Origin: Gemmatales bacterium
Lineage (GTDB): Bacteria > Planctomycetota > Planctomycetia > Gemmatales > Gemmataceae
Reading direction: 5' to 3'
NCBI GenBank assembly: GCA_026004675.1
Contig: BPJP01000003.1
Location: 666,250-730,249 of the forward strand
Length of the DNA: 64,000 nt
In this document: one piece after another, positions 1 to 9,179 of the stretch
How the letters are laid out: each line of letters starts with the position of its first letter
Position numbering within the stretch: the stretch's first letter is position 1
Program-made: the position numbers and the translations under genes
Notes under the pieces: generated by a model
Databases searched by the model: none
What the model was told of the DNA's origin: nothing
What the model saw: the letters and a program-made list of their open reading frames with translations, nothing else

Positions 1-370
1 GCGCTTCGTCGATGATGACAAGATCGAAAGCGTCCAGCTCGCAAGCTCTCTTGTAGACCGATTGGATGCCGGCGATGATCACGGCGTGCTCGGTGTCGCG
101 CCGCTTGAGACCGGCCGAGTAGATGCCGAAGCGGACGTCGGGGCAGACCTTCTTCAGCTTGTCGGCGGCCTGCTCGAGCAGCTCCTTGACATGCGCCAAA
201 ATCAGCACGCGGCCCTGCCACAGCCCGACGGCGTCCTTGCAGATCGACGCCATCACCGGCGTCTTGCCCCCGGCGGTCGGGATGACGACGCAGGGGTTGT
301 CGTCGCGCTGGCGCAGATGCTCATAGACAGCTGCGATCGCTTCGTGCTGGTACGGGCGAAGTTGCATCAT
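1..370 (-). CDS. Superfamily 2 DNA helicase (DEAD/DEAH), N-terminal part, cut by window edge
   Basis: The visible 123 residues begin MMQLRPYQ, the usual Q-like start of a phage or restriction-type SF2 helicase. They contain a Walker A motif (IPTAGGKT) and motif II (VIIDEA), followed by the window edge. The family unwinds or translocates on nucleic acid using ATP. Two ATG codons stand in a row (370 and 367) directly after GGAGGG, so the start could be either. It lies 11 bases after the RusA gene, as the last visible gene of the element's minus-strand operon, which suggests a role in element replication or recombination. Motifs III-VI lie outside the window. The family is certain; the specific role is inferred. 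Confidence 0.85.
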   Translation of the reverse strand, partial: MMQLRPYQHEAIAAVYEHLRQRDDNPCVVIPTAGGKTPVMASICKDAVGLWQGRVLILAHVKELLEQAADKLKKVCPDVRFGIYSAGLKRRDTEHAVIIAGIQSVYKRACELDAFDLVIIDEA

Positions 371-381
371 CCCTCCGAGCT

Positions 382-948
382 TCACCTCGTGTCGACATCG
401 CCATCCGATGCCATCGGTTCGCCATTGCGGCGTTTGCCGCCGCGCTGGCTCCGCAACTCCTTTTCGGTGATGCGGATGCCTGCGTTGATCCGGGCGCAGG
501 GGCGGCAGATGCGGTTGCCCGGTCCGCTCGAATCGAACCACTGGCCGCACTTGAGACACTTTCGCTTTTTCCGTTTTGGGTCCGCGGTCAGAGGTGCCAT
601 GGTCGCCGCTTCGCTGATGCGGACCACGGTCTTGCCACCAGGCACGGTATGGCACTTGGCGATGGCGAGCCGGACCACCTGGCAATCGTCGTGGTAGGCG
701 CCAGCGGTTTCGAGGGCGTCGAGCACGCTCTTGAGGCAGTTATCGACGTCGCGCCGGCGCCGGTCGGGCGGATAAAGCTCGATGTCGACAGCCAGCGGTC
801 CGGCCAGCGGCTCGACCCCTTCGCCGGCCAGGATCGCCATGACCTGGCGACGAAAGCGTCTTCCCGTGCGGCTGATCAGCGTCCGCGTCCCGACCCGCCG
901 CCAATAGTGATTGATCGACGGCGGATAGGGGAGTTCGACTGTGAGCAT
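382..948 (-). CDS. rusA: RusA-type Holliday junction resolvase with C-terminal zinc ribbon
   Basis: The first ~115 residues match RusA: YPPSINHYWRR near the start and the acidic residues D67, D69 (RRDVDNCLK) and D88 (YHDDCQV) expected to bind Mg2+. RusA dimers cut Holliday junctions made by phage recombination. After residue 125 the protein continues through a Lys/Arg-rich linker into a CxxC-x13-CxxC zinc-ribbon-like segment (C131, C134, C148, C151) and a basic tail. E. coli RusA is about 120 residues and lacks this. The ATG at 948 shares one base with the TGA of the upstream DUF669 gene, so the two are translationally linked. The start at 948 is chosen over an upstream open frame that only mirrors DUF669. 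The zinc ribbon probably aids DNA binding (inference). Confidence 0.85.
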   Translation of the reverse strand: MLTVELPYPPSINHYWRRVGTRTLISRTGRRFRRQVMAILAGEGVEPLAGPLAVDIELYPPDRRRRDVDNCLKSVLDALETAGAYHDDCQVVRLAIAKCHTVPGGKTVVRISEAATMAPLTADPKRKKRKCLKCGQWFDSSGPGNRICRPCARINAGIRITEKELRSQRGGKRRNGEPMASDGDVDTR

Positions 949-1391
949 CAGGTGCGTCTCCAGGGAGGTGCCGAATGAGCCGGCGGCGTCGGCGACTCCT
1001 TCTTCGAGTAGCCCTTGATCTCGTTGACGATGTCGCCGGTGTCCGGCCGCTTCTTGCACCCCACACGAATGACCAAAGGCAAGTTGTGCAACTCGACCGA
1101 ATCGTTGGGTGCCAGTATCCCGACCGCCCGACAGATGGCGGACAGCTCCGCACGCGCGATCTGCACCGCCGTGGCGTTCGGGTTGTCGAGGTTGAGCCGA
1201 GCCCAGAGGAAGCGGTTCTTGTACGGCCCTTCGATGATCTGGAAGGCCAGTTGCAGGTAGTGGCCGGTGCCGGCCTTGGTCGGCTTCATCTCGCTGTCGG
1301 TGATGACGGCGACGTACTTGCCGGCCGGGATCGGCTCGAAATCGGTGGTCGGTTCGACCTGGTTGGCATCAAAACCATGCAGATCAGCCAT
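948..1391 (-). CDS. DUF669 family phage protein
   Basis: This 147-residue protein reads ADLHGFDANQVEPTTDFEPIPAGKYVAVITDSEMKPT in its first third, the characteristic DUF669 pattern (aromatic/Asp start, 'P.G.Y.a.I..SE.K.T..G'), then a beta-rich body with GTGHYLQLAFQIIEG. DUF669 proteins are found in phage recombination clusters beside Sak4/RecA-like ATPases and are thought to be single-strand DNA-binding or recombination accessory proteins. Here it sits between the AAA_24 ATPase and RusA, exactly that context. The tail is rich in Pro and Ser. The gene is seven bases downstream of the ATPase gene. Confidence 0.8.
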   Translation of the reverse strand: MADLHGFDANQVEPTTDFEPIPAGKYVAVITDSEMKPTKAGTGHYLQLAFQIIEGPYKNRFLWARLNLDNPNATAVQIARAELSAICRAVGILAPNDSVELHNLPLVIRVGCKKRPDTGDIVNEIKGYSKKESPTPPAHSAPPWRRT

Positions 1392-1397
1392 GTTCGA

Positions 1398-2171
1398 TTA
1401 CTCCTTGGATGGGTGGTGATGGGATAAAGCGTTCACGAAAGCTTGCCATGAGAGCGGCAGTTCCTCGGCGATGCCGTAACGGTTTTTCGCTACGCAGCCG
1501 GGCCCGCCGACACAGCGGAGGAGGCGCTCGCCGCCGCCAGAGCCGATCGGCTGGGCGATCGTCCGCTTGCGGCCGAAACCGGCGTCCTCGCTCTGGGTGC
1601 GGAACTTCCGCGCGGCGAACAGGACCGCATCGCACCATTCGCTGACCAGTGCCGCCGCATGCTTGTGCAGCCGGGGCGAGTAGCGGTCGTAGGGGGAGGA
1701 TTCGGGGTCTTCAAAGCGCTCGACTTTGCAATGGGCGATCAGCACCACGACCATGCCGCGGGTGTTGCGCAGAACATTGAGTTGCTCGATGACCTCGCGC
1801 CACAAAGTCAGCGCGTGCGTGTAGCCGCGAGCATAGCCGCCATCGACCTTCTCGATGGAGCTGACGCCGTATTGGGCACAAAGCTTGTCCCAAATAAGCC
1901 GCTCCAGCCAATCGAGCGAATCGATGACGACCGTTCCGTAGCTATGCTGCTCAGTGCCCAGCTCGCTTAGGGCGGCGGCCACCTCGTCGTAGCCTCTGGC
2001 CAGTGGGAACTTGTCGCAGTCGATCTCGTCCAGACCGTCTTCGGTCTGAATGAAGATCGGTTTGGGCGTCTGTGAGGCGAAGGTAGACTTCCCTACTCCC
2101 TCGGTGCCGTACACCAGAATCCGTGGCGGTTTCGGGGTCCGGCCCCGCTCGATGCGGGACAATAGGCTCAT
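1398..2171 (-). CDS. AAA_24 family ATPase (Sak4-like phage recombination protein)
   Basis: A 257-residue RecA-fold ATPase. Walker A is GTEGVGKST at residues 22-30, and Walker B is in VVIDSLDWLERL. AAA_24 proteins include Sak4, a Rad51-like annealing or recombination protein of phages. The neighbours (DUF669, RusA, helicase) support a single-strand annealing or recombination role for this mobile element. The start overlaps the preceding gene's stop by four bases (ATGA). The protein has the usual family length. A simple nucleotide-binding accessory role cannot be excluded from sequence alone. Confidence 0.82.
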   Translation of the reverse strand: MSLLSRIERGRTPKPPRILVYGTEGVGKSTFASQTPKPIFIQTEDGLDEIDCDKFPLARGYDEVAAALSELGTEQHSYGTVVIDSLDWLERLIWDKLCAQYGVSSIEKVDGGYARGYTHALTLWREVIEQLNVLRNTRGMVVVLIAHCKVERFEDPESSPYDRYSPRLHKHAAALVSEWCDAVLFAARKFRTQSEDAGFGRKRTIAQPIGSGGGERLLRCVGGPGCVAKNRYGIAEELPLSWQAFVNALSHHHPSKE

Positions 2172-2473
2172 GCGTGGACCTCCTGCGTTTGCTGGTTGTG
2201 GGCGGCATCGACGCGCTCCACCCGAAATGCGTTGTCGCCGAATTCCCGTTGGACAAAGCCGACGAACAGGCGGTTGACATCCCGGCCGACCGGCGTGGCG
2301 GCGTCGATCACGCAGGCACGCCGGTCCGGGTCCAGGAAATGCGCCGCGTCGAGCCGCACCTGGGTCTCGCCGTGCAAACTCTCGGCGCCCCAGAGGGCCA
2401 GGAGTAGCGTCGCCTCGATCTCCTCGAGCGGCACGTGAGGCCCGAAGGTGTATCGGTAGAGTTCCTTGCTCAT
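2168..2473 (-). CDS. Hypothetical protein of the mobile element
   Basis: A 101-residue acidic protein, beginning SKELYRYTFGPHVPLEEIEATLLLALWGAESLHGE. I do not recognise a characterised domain. It has a good ribosome-binding stretch (GGGGAA) eight bases before the ATG, and its stop overlaps the start of the ATPase gene, so it is real and probably co-translated with it. The composite element at 2512-2545 lies just upstream and may be its promoter or operator. By position it may belong to the recombination set. Confidence 0.65.
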   Translation of the reverse strand: MSKELYRYTFGPHVPLEEIEATLLLALWGAESLHGETQVRLDAAHFLDPDRRACVIDAATPVGRDVNRLFVGFVQREFGDNAFRVERVDAAHNQQTQEVHA

Positions 2474-2511
2474 GTCAATTCCCCGTGTTGCTGGGCTCTA
2501 TAAATAGACCT

Positions 2512-2545
2512 TTGCAAAACGCGCGCGAATTGACGCATCGGATCA
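2512..2545 (-). promoter_or_regulatory. Composite element, copy 1 (shared with 8877-8910)
   Basis: On the plus strand this reads ACCTTTGC, ten unrelated bases, then CGAATTGACGCATCGG. The same two blocks with the same 10-base spacing occur at 8877-8910. Both copies sit upstream of minus-strand genes of the element (38 bases before the 2473 start codon here). The spaced-block design suggests a promoter or protein-binding site. Its function is inferred only. Confidence 0.45.
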
Positions 2546-3082
2546 CAAGTAGATCCGCAATCCGCCGTCCTCGAAGCATTCGCGCAGGCGCTGCACTTGA
2601 CGCTGGAGCGTCGAGCGCGAAACGCCCAGATCGCGCGCGACTTGCGAGAGCGACTGGTGCTTCAGCCGCTCGGCCAGGGCGCGGAGATCATGAGGCAGCT
2701 TGGCCAGCACCTCTGCCAGGTCTGTGGCTAGGTCCACCTGCTGCTCGTGGCTGCGATGAGGATCGACCGGCTCGGCAGACTCGCCGGCACTGTCGGTCGC
2801 CTGGTCGAGAGATTGCACCGCGGCGCCGTTGCGCTTCTTGGCGAGCCGCTCCCGCAGGATCATGGCCACGGCTCGCTCGATGACAGTGGTGATGAAGACG
2901 TTCTGGTGGGCCTTGTCGGGGTCGAAGAGATGCAGGCTTTGCAGAAGGCGCAGGAGCATTTCCTGTTCAAGGTCTTCGCGGTCTTGGCGCGTGAAGCCCG
3001 CCCGGCCAACGAGTTGCTTGATCTTGCGGCGGATGATACCCCGGATGAACTTATCGAAAACAATCTTGTCGTCGTGGAACAC
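2543..3082 (-). CDS. Sigma-factor-like HTH protein of the mobile element
   Basis: A 179-residue protein. The N-terminal ~75 residues (FDKFIRGIIRRKIKQLVG, then DREDLEQEMLLRLLQSLHLFDPDK) look like sigma region 2. The C-terminus ends with a region-4-like helix-turn-helix (SLSQVARDLGVSRSTLQRQVQRLRE). I chose the GTG at 3082 because GGGAGGAG stands seven bases ahead of it and the upstream open frame looks non-coding. Such proteins are common in planctomycete and proteobacterial integrated elements and may direct expression of element genes. That role is inferred; a DNA-binding regulator not acting with RNA polymerase is possible. Confidence 0.7.
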   Translation of the reverse strand: MFHDDKIVFDKFIRGIIRRKIKQLVGRAGFTRQDREDLEQEMLLRLLQSLHLFDPDKAHQNVFITTVIERAVAMILRERLAKKRNGAAVQSLDQATDSAGESAEPVDPHRSHEQQVDLATDLAEVLAKLPHDLRALAERLKHQSLSQVARDLGVSRSTLQRQVQRLRECFEDGGLRIYL

Positions 3083-3282
3083 TTGAAAGCTCCTCCCGGC
3101 CGCGCGGAGAAGCAGCGGTGGGCCACGACGACAGGCAAGAAATGCAGGCCAACGCAAAGCGGAGGCGATGCGAGTAGCGCCTTTCGGCGTTGCCCACAAT
3201 CGCCTCCGCTTCGCGGCCAGCTGAATGTCGGGTGAGAAAAACAGAACAACCGATTGTCAGAGGTGGGTGCCTACCCCGGGCG

Positions 3283-3651
3283 TTAGGCGGTCGCCTCCGA
3301 CACGATCATGCGGAACGGCAATCCATGCTTCACTTCGATCACGTCGATGGTGCCGGTGCCCAGTTGGTCGAAATGCTGGAACAGCTCGACGACCTGCGTC
3401 TTAAGCAGGAAGTTGTTGGCATCGACTTCAGGCCGGGGACCGTTCTCGCTGCCGAACTTGACCTCGCGGACAATGCGCGGCGGCGGGTCGAAGACTGGAT
3501 CGCCGTCGAGGACGGCCAGGCTTTCGATGCGGCCGAAGTTGATGCGTTGCATCAGCTCCACCAGCCCGGCGCGACGAGCGGACAGGTCGTGCTTGGAAAG
3601 GCGGAGAGGCTTCTTGCGCCCCCTGTCGGGCGCATGCGCAGCGACATTCAT
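3283..3651 (-). CDS. Hypothetical protein
   Basis: A 122-residue protein with no domain I can name. The N-terminus is basic (HAPDRGRKKPLRLSK), the middle is rich in beta-type segments (FGRIESLAVLDGDPVFDPPPRIVREVKF), and the tail is LFQHFDQLGTGTIDVIEVKHGLPFRMIV. A GAGGGAA ribosome-binding site lies close before the ATG at 3651. It is separated by about 200 bases from the sigma-like gene downstream and lies after the unknown pair upstream. The gene looks genuine by start signal and codon texture; its role is unknown. Confidence 0.55.
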   Translation of the reverse strand: MNVAAHAPDRGRKKPLRLSKHDLSARRAGLVELMQRINFGRIESLAVLDGDPVFDPPPRIVREVKFGSENGPRPEVDANNFLLKTQVVELFQHFDQLGTGTIDVIEVKHGLPFRMIVSEATA

Positions 3652-3771
3652 AGCGGTTTCCCTCGTAGGTTAACGCGATCACCGACGCGGCGATCCGCAC
3701 GAAGGAAGTTTCGCTGAATCGGCTGTTTTTATCGGTGCCCAAACGGTGTCGAAACGGTTGACCCGTTTCGG

Positions 3772-4677
3772 TCAGGAGTTGTTAAGCTTCTCAGCGCGGC
3801 GCTTGCCGGCTTCAGTCAACCAGCAGCCGCCGCCTCGGTGTGCGCGCGTTTGGATGAGTTGGCGAGTCGCGAGTTCGGATATGACGGGCTTCAGTGAATT
3901 GGCATCGGCCTCGGCGCCCATTGCCCGTGCCGCAATCGCTGCAGTGGACTGGCGGGAATCAGAATCGACCGCGTTCAATTGCAGCATGGCGACCAACACC
4001 TCTTGAGCACGATTGCTGAGCGGTTCGTCTTCAACCGGGCGGTCCGGCAAGGCTGCCCGTATCGCTTCGTCGGCGATGGACCACTGGCCGTCGTCGGAAA
4101 CCACCAGGGCGTCCCTCAGCGGAAGATTGGCGGACCCGAGGGAACGAAGCCGCAGGTCGAGCTCCGCGGTTACAAATCGACGTGTTGGCGTAAGCAACAG
4201 GAACGGAGAAAGCCCTTGCGAGATGAGCGACGCTGCGCCGGACGTTACCTCAATCGCATCGCTTGGCAGGATCAGGAATGCCGCCACGGAGTGACCCGTC
4301 GGCCGAAAAGCGCCGAGCGAGAAAAGCCTGCCGTCCTGCGCGACGACTCGGTTGGCCGCAGCGAGGCCCAGGGCGCTGGCCACTTGATTGGCCAGCCGTT
4401 GCTGATCCAGTTCATAAACGACAAGCTGGCTTCGAGTCAGCGTGATCGTCTCGCCTGTCTCCTGGCAAACCCCGACCAGATCGTCTCGGCCATGCTCGAT
4501 CACCTGGTACGGCAAACCGCCGTTGGGATGGGGGAAGGAGAATGCCAGGTCCTTGCGCGGGCGGAGGAAGGGCTTGATCAGATGGTACTCGCCGCGCAGG
4601 CATGCCAGCCATTCCGTCTTGACGGCGGCGAGGCTCGGCAGCGATTCAACTGCTCGCCAGAAGTGTTTCAGGCTCAT
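3772..4677 (-). CDS. Unknown protein with C-terminal winged helix, second gene of a cargo pair
   Basis: A 301-residue protein starting SLKHFWRAVESLPSL. The longer open frame upstream is low-complexity Ser/Arg shadow of the neighbouring gene, so the ATG at 4677 is chosen. The first two thirds form an unrecognised mixed alpha/beta domain (KPFLRPRKDLAFSFPHPNG, QVIEHGRDDLVGVC). The last ~85 residues (LSNRAQEVLVAMLQLNAV to LTEAGKRRAEKLNNS) resemble a winged-helix DNA-binding domain. It overlaps the end of the upstream gene by 32 bases, so the two are co-expressed and probably work together. No catalytic motif is visible. As accessory cargo in a mobile element, a defence or regulatory role is possible but unproven. 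Confidence 0.6.
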   Translation of the reverse strand: MSLKHFWRAVESLPSLAAVKTEWLACLRGEYHLIKPFLRPRKDLAFSFPHPNGGLPYQVIEHGRDDLVGVCQETGETITLTRSQLVVYELDQQRLANQVASALGLAAANRVVAQDGRLFSLGAFRPTGHSVAAFLILPSDAIEVTSGAASLISQGLSPFLLLTPTRRFVTAELDLRLRSLGSANLPLRDALVVSDDGQWSIADEAIRAALPDRPVEDEPLSNRAQEVLVAMLQLNAVDSDSRQSTAAIAARAMGAEADANSLKPVISELATRQLIQTRAHRGGGCWLTEAGKRRAEKLNNS

Positions 4678-5839
4678 CACTTTCTTCCACCCCCGCGTTG
4701 ATGATGAACCCCCGGGCCTCCAGCCATCTTTCGACCAGCACGCTGTCGTCGTCCCGAGTAAACTGGGCGATGTTGGATGGCTTGATGACCACCGCCCGCG
4801 GTGTCTTGGCATCCGAGAACTTGACCTGGAAGGTCGCCCGGATGATGCGGCCCCCCTCGGGGAATGACTTGTTCCGCGACTTGAACATGGCGAAAACATC
4901 TTCCGACTTTCGTGTGACGATTTCCCACGGGTTGCCGCCGAAGAAGAATTGGACCTCGCGCAGCTTGATCCACTCGATTCCGTCGATGTCCCCAAGCGCC
5001 AGCGAGTCTTCGCCCAGCGCCCGAAGCGGATCGAGCGTGTACTTCTCCGTTCCTGGGAAGATGTTCTTGTCGCCGAACAGGTGCTCCCCGAACTTGGTCC
5101 GATACAGTTCTTTCTCCCCCTTGGACCGGGCGTTGATTCGAAGCTCACCGACTTGAGGCGAGTAGACCACCACGTCGGGCTTGACGGGACGGTAGTAGAC
5201 GCTGGAGGTCATGCCCCCGTCAATGCTCTCTTCGCGTTTGTACGGGTCGCCATGCCGGACCAGGAACCAAACACCGTCGTCCTTCTCACCCATGACGATG
5301 CGCGTCCCGCGCCCGCGTTTCTTTTCCTCGAACCAGTCATCGAGATCGCTGGCGAGCGCCTTGAGTTGCTTGTCCGAGGGCCGCGTGAACGCCGGCCTGC
5401 GGAAGCGGTCCATCTGGTAGTATTCGAAGGAGCGAACTTTGGCCATGCAGTGTTGGGCGTGCTTTCGCTCCAGGATGTCACTGTTGAGGAGCCAGATTTG
5501 GATCGCGATGTCGGCAGGCGAGTGGTCGGACCCAGCGGCAAGCTTGAGTTTTTGCTGCTTGGCCTCAGCGAGCAAGGCATCCATGCCCTCGGGCGTTGCC
5601 ATTTCGTCGACGAAGTAAAGCGCGTCGATCAGTTCCTTGGGTGTCTCGCCATCAGGCGTGATGAAGACCCTGGCCAACTCCTCGTAGTCCAGCTCCCCGT
5701 CCGTCGCGGATTGCGGTAGCGTCACGCCCCGCGACAGGAAGAATCGACGATGAGGCTTGAGGAAGGCCAGGAACCTCACCGGCGCAATAGCCTTTAGAGT
5801 TTCCGGGCAGGAAAAACGCCGCAGTGTAAATGTCGCCAT
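4646..5839 (-). CDS. Unknown 397-residue protein, first gene of a cargo pair
   Basis: Starts ATFTLRRFSCPETLKAI at the ATG at 5839, which has GGAGAGG eight bases ahead; an upstream in-frame start is less likely. I recognise no family. Blocks that look conserved are FLKPHRRFFLSRGVTLP, a helical region FDEM-like (ALYFVDEMATPEGMDALLAEAK), a 'IQIWLLN' helix, and a C-terminal half with YYRPVKPDVVVYSPQVGELRINARS and a Trp-rich segment. There is no signal peptide or membrane span. It overlaps the next gene by 32 bases. A two-gene unit like this between recombination and replication genes is typical of cargo. Confidence 0.6.
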   Translation of the reverse strand: MATFTLRRFSCPETLKAIAPVRFLAFLKPHRRFFLSRGVTLPQSATDGELDYEELARVFITPDGETPKELIDALYFVDEMATPEGMDALLAEAKQQKLKLAAGSDHSPADIAIQIWLLNSDILERKHAQHCMAKVRSFEYYQMDRFRRPAFTRPSDKQLKALASDLDDWFEEKKRGRGTRIVMGEKDDGVWFLVRHGDPYKREESIDGGMTSSVYYRPVKPDVVVYSPQVGELRINARSKGEKELYRTKFGEHLFGDKNIFPGTEKYTLDPLRALGEDSLALGDIDGIEWIKLREVQFFFGGNPWEIVTRKSEDVFAMFKSRNKSFPEGGRIIRATFQVKFSDAKTPRAVVIKPSNIAQFTRDDDSVLVERWLEARGFIINAGVEESDEPETLLASS

Positions 5840-5997
5840 CGATTCGCCTCTCCTTCGGTTTCGGCGAAGCGCTTTTGTCGGTGGGGTTGCCCCCCGCGGC
5901 GGGATAGCCGGCAGACCTGCTGCCAAGCACGAATTTCCCTATCCTCACCGGCATGCTACCCATCCGAGCAGCGCGAATTGTATGTACCCGTGGACAA

Positions 5998-6425
5998 TTA
6001 TACACCTGAGCGCTTTTTTGGGAAGTTCATTTGCAATGCCTCCCACATTCGTCGCTGTTTCCGCCAGTCGGGGGTGGAGGCGATCGGCTGCAGCTGGCGC
6101 AGCTGGATCGGGTCTCTCCCGCGCTGGGTCCGAGGCAGAAAGAGAAGCTCTTCCTGAATTTCTGGGGCCAAGTTCAGCAGATTCATGATCTGGCTGATCC
6201 GCGGCCGCGTCACGTGGCCCAGCGCGGCCAGTTCCGTATAGCTCTCGACGACGCCGTCCCGGAGCATCGCCTCGAAGCGGATGGCCAAGGCCATCAGACG
6301 GGCGACACGCGGGATCCGGCCCGGCTCGATCGGCCGGGCCGGCGTTGGGCCGTTCTCCATCATCTTGCGGCTACCTCGGCCGCGACGGTCAAAGTGAATC
6401 TCGCATTCGATGGTCAGCGTCGTGG

Positions 6426-6429
<4 letters not shown>
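5998..6429 (-). CDS. ParB/KorB-like helix-turn-helix protein linked to the recombinase
   Basis: A 143-residue protein. The centre (RLMALAIRFEAMLRDG, then SYTELAALGHVTRPRISQIMNLLNLAPEIQEELLFLP) is a KorB/ParB-type HTH in which 'T.aeLA...gvt..risQimnLL.LaP.iq..ll.L' is characteristic. The N-terminus is beta-rich. The ATG overlaps the recombinase TGA by four bases, so it is translationally coupled to it. Genes of this kind commonly follow large serine recombinases in planctomycete and alphaproteobacterial elements. It may bind the attachment region or regulate excision; this is inference. The ParB CTPase box is not present. Confidence 0.75.
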
Positions 6430-8014
<1,585 letters not shown>

Positions 8015-8018
<4 letters not shown>

Positions 8019-8512
8019 CGGGTACCTCCGTTCTGGCTGAGGCGGAAGAAGAGATACCCGTTGCAATGCGTGCCGGTGATCGCCTTAGACACGGCGGACA
8101 GCGACCTGTACACGTCTCCCTCGAACTCGAAGCCGTGCGGCAGCACCTTCACCTGCAGCACTTCGCCCTTGTACTTGCGGGTGAGGATCGTTCCCGGCGG
8201 CGGCAGGCGGTCATCCAGCTTCAGCCGCAGGCCAGCCGTCGTCGTGCGCTCCGAGTCGGCACTGGCGGGCTTGACCTTGGGAGGCGAGAGTCGCAGGTCG
8301 GCGTCGTTGGCCAGCTCCGCGGCACGGTGGCGGGCACGCTCCGACAGGTCGCCTTCGGCCAGGGCCTGAAGCCGCCAGGCGATCCGCTTGACGAGCCACG
8401 CCTTGTTGTTGGCGTTCGTTTCTTCGCCGAACGCATCGGCGTACTTTTCCCGCAGTTCTTTCACGGTCATCCGCTGCAGAGCGGCGACCTCTTTTCCGAC
8501 GTTCAGTTGCAT
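8015..8512 (-). CDS. DUF2924 family protein
   Basis: A 165-residue protein. The N-terminal part (LQRMTVKELREKYADAFGEET, then NKAWLVKRIAWRLQALAEG) is the DUF2924 signature. The C-terminus holds a beta segment (GTILTRKYKGEVLQVKVLPHGFEFEGDVYRSLSAVSKAITGTHCNGYLFF) similar to a DNA-modulation or CTD-like fold. The ATG at 8512 has AAAGGAG ahead of it. DUF2924 genes sit immediately upstream of serine recombinases in many alphaproteobacterial and planctomycete elements; the function is unproven, and a recombination directionality or DNA-binding role is plausible. Translation is coupled to the recombinase by an ATGA overlap. Confidence 0.85.
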
Positions 8513-8546
8513 CTTGGCGCTCCTTTCTCGTTCTTCTCGGAAACCG

Positions 8547-8792
8547 TTAACCAGTGTGGACACTGAGCACGGTTTCTGCGGGAATCTCAAGGCAATCCTG
8601 GACCGATTCCGGCAGGTTTTTCGGGGCGCCCTCACCCCGGCCCTCGCCCTTGGGAAGAGGGTGAAGGGTGAGGGGATCGGCGAGAAGCGCGTTGCGAGAA
8701 CGCAGACGCAGAACGCCGGCGGCGAGAATGGCCGCGACTTCGCGGAGGCGCTCGTCGGCGGTCAAGGCGGCAGGGTCATCGTGCGGTCGCAT
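8547..8792 (-). CDS. Small protein at head of the recombinase operon
   Basis: An 81-residue protein starting RPHDDPAALTADERLREVA. GGAGGT lies five bases before the ATG. The first ~33 residues look like a conserved helical segment. The remainder (LHPLPKGEGRGEGAPKN) is encoded by an imperfect palindromic repeat, so the original protein may be shorter or the repeat may have extended the gene. It is the first gene of the recombinase operon. Function unknown. Confidence 0.6.
   Translation of the reverse strand: MRPHDDPAALTADERLREVAAILAAGVLRLRSRNALLADPLTLHPLPKGEGRGEGAPKNLPESVQDCLEIPAETVLSVHTG
8629..8674. repeat. Imperfect palindromic GC-rich repeat inside a small gene
   Basis: CCCTCACCCCGG followed by a loop and GGGTGAGGG forms an inverted repeat about 46 bases long. 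The outer arms CCCTCACCC and GGGTGAGGG pair perfectly. It resembles REP-like dispersed palindromes found across many genomes, and here it lies in the coding frame of the 8547-8792 gene, giving the Pro/Gly/Glu-rich tail. Confidence 0.5.
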
Positions 8793-9104
8793 GGGACCTC
8801 CTCGTGGAAGCGCCCACAGCGACCTTCGCCTGGCGACCGGACGGCTGTCTGGCAGGAACGATTCTTCTACCTATTAACCTTTGCGGTTCGAGTTCGAATT
8901 GACGCATCGGGGTCCGAGAGGGACCGGGCCGGTAACTCCGAGAGGGCTGTTAACCAGAGATTTCGAGAGTTTTGCCGCGAAATCTTGGGGTGCGAGAGGG
9001 ACCTCCAAGGTTCCTCTCGGACCCCGGTTCGTCTCTCTCGAAACAGAGAGCGCTGGTCCAGGGGCCGGAGCGGCGGAAGTGCTTGCGGGAAAGGCAGAAA
9101 AGAC
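8793..9104. other. 312-base non-coding boundary region with inverted repeats
   Basis: No convincing gene is present. The region carries the second composite element (8877-8910), a 13-base inverted repeat GGGGTCCGAGAGG (8909-8921) with its complement at 9013-9025, and several further GAGAGGG/CCTCTC arms that could form local hairpins. It lies between the recombinase operon and the tRNA gene, so an attachment site or operator is plausible but not identified. Confidence 0.4.
8877..8910 (-). promoter_or_regulatory. Composite element, copy 2 (shared with 2512-2545)
   Basis: ACCTTTGC, ten bases, CGAATTGACGCATCGG, the same blocks and spacing as copy 1. It lies 84 bases upstream of the small gene at the head of the recombinase operon (minus strand). 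It is a candidate element-specific promoter or operator. Confidence 0.45.
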
Positions 9105-9135
9105 AAAACGCCGAGAAAGGTTGCTCTCGGCGTTT
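9105..9135 (-). terminator. Rho-independent terminator of the tRNA-Asn gene
   Basis: On the minus strand AAACGCCGAGA, a short loop, and TCTCGGCGTTT form a strong stem, followed by TTTTGTCTTTT. It lies 45 bases after the tRNA end and in the right orientation. Confidence 0.7.
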
Positions 9136-9179
9136 GCTGGTAACTGGTGTGGTGGAATATTTCGCAGAAAAAGTGAAAG

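Noticed and set aside
4678..5148. N-terminal extension of the 3772-4677 protein up to 5148
   Set aside because: The extra 157 codons are Ser/Arg-rich and lie out of frame in the 4646-5839 gene. The real start is the ATG at 4677.
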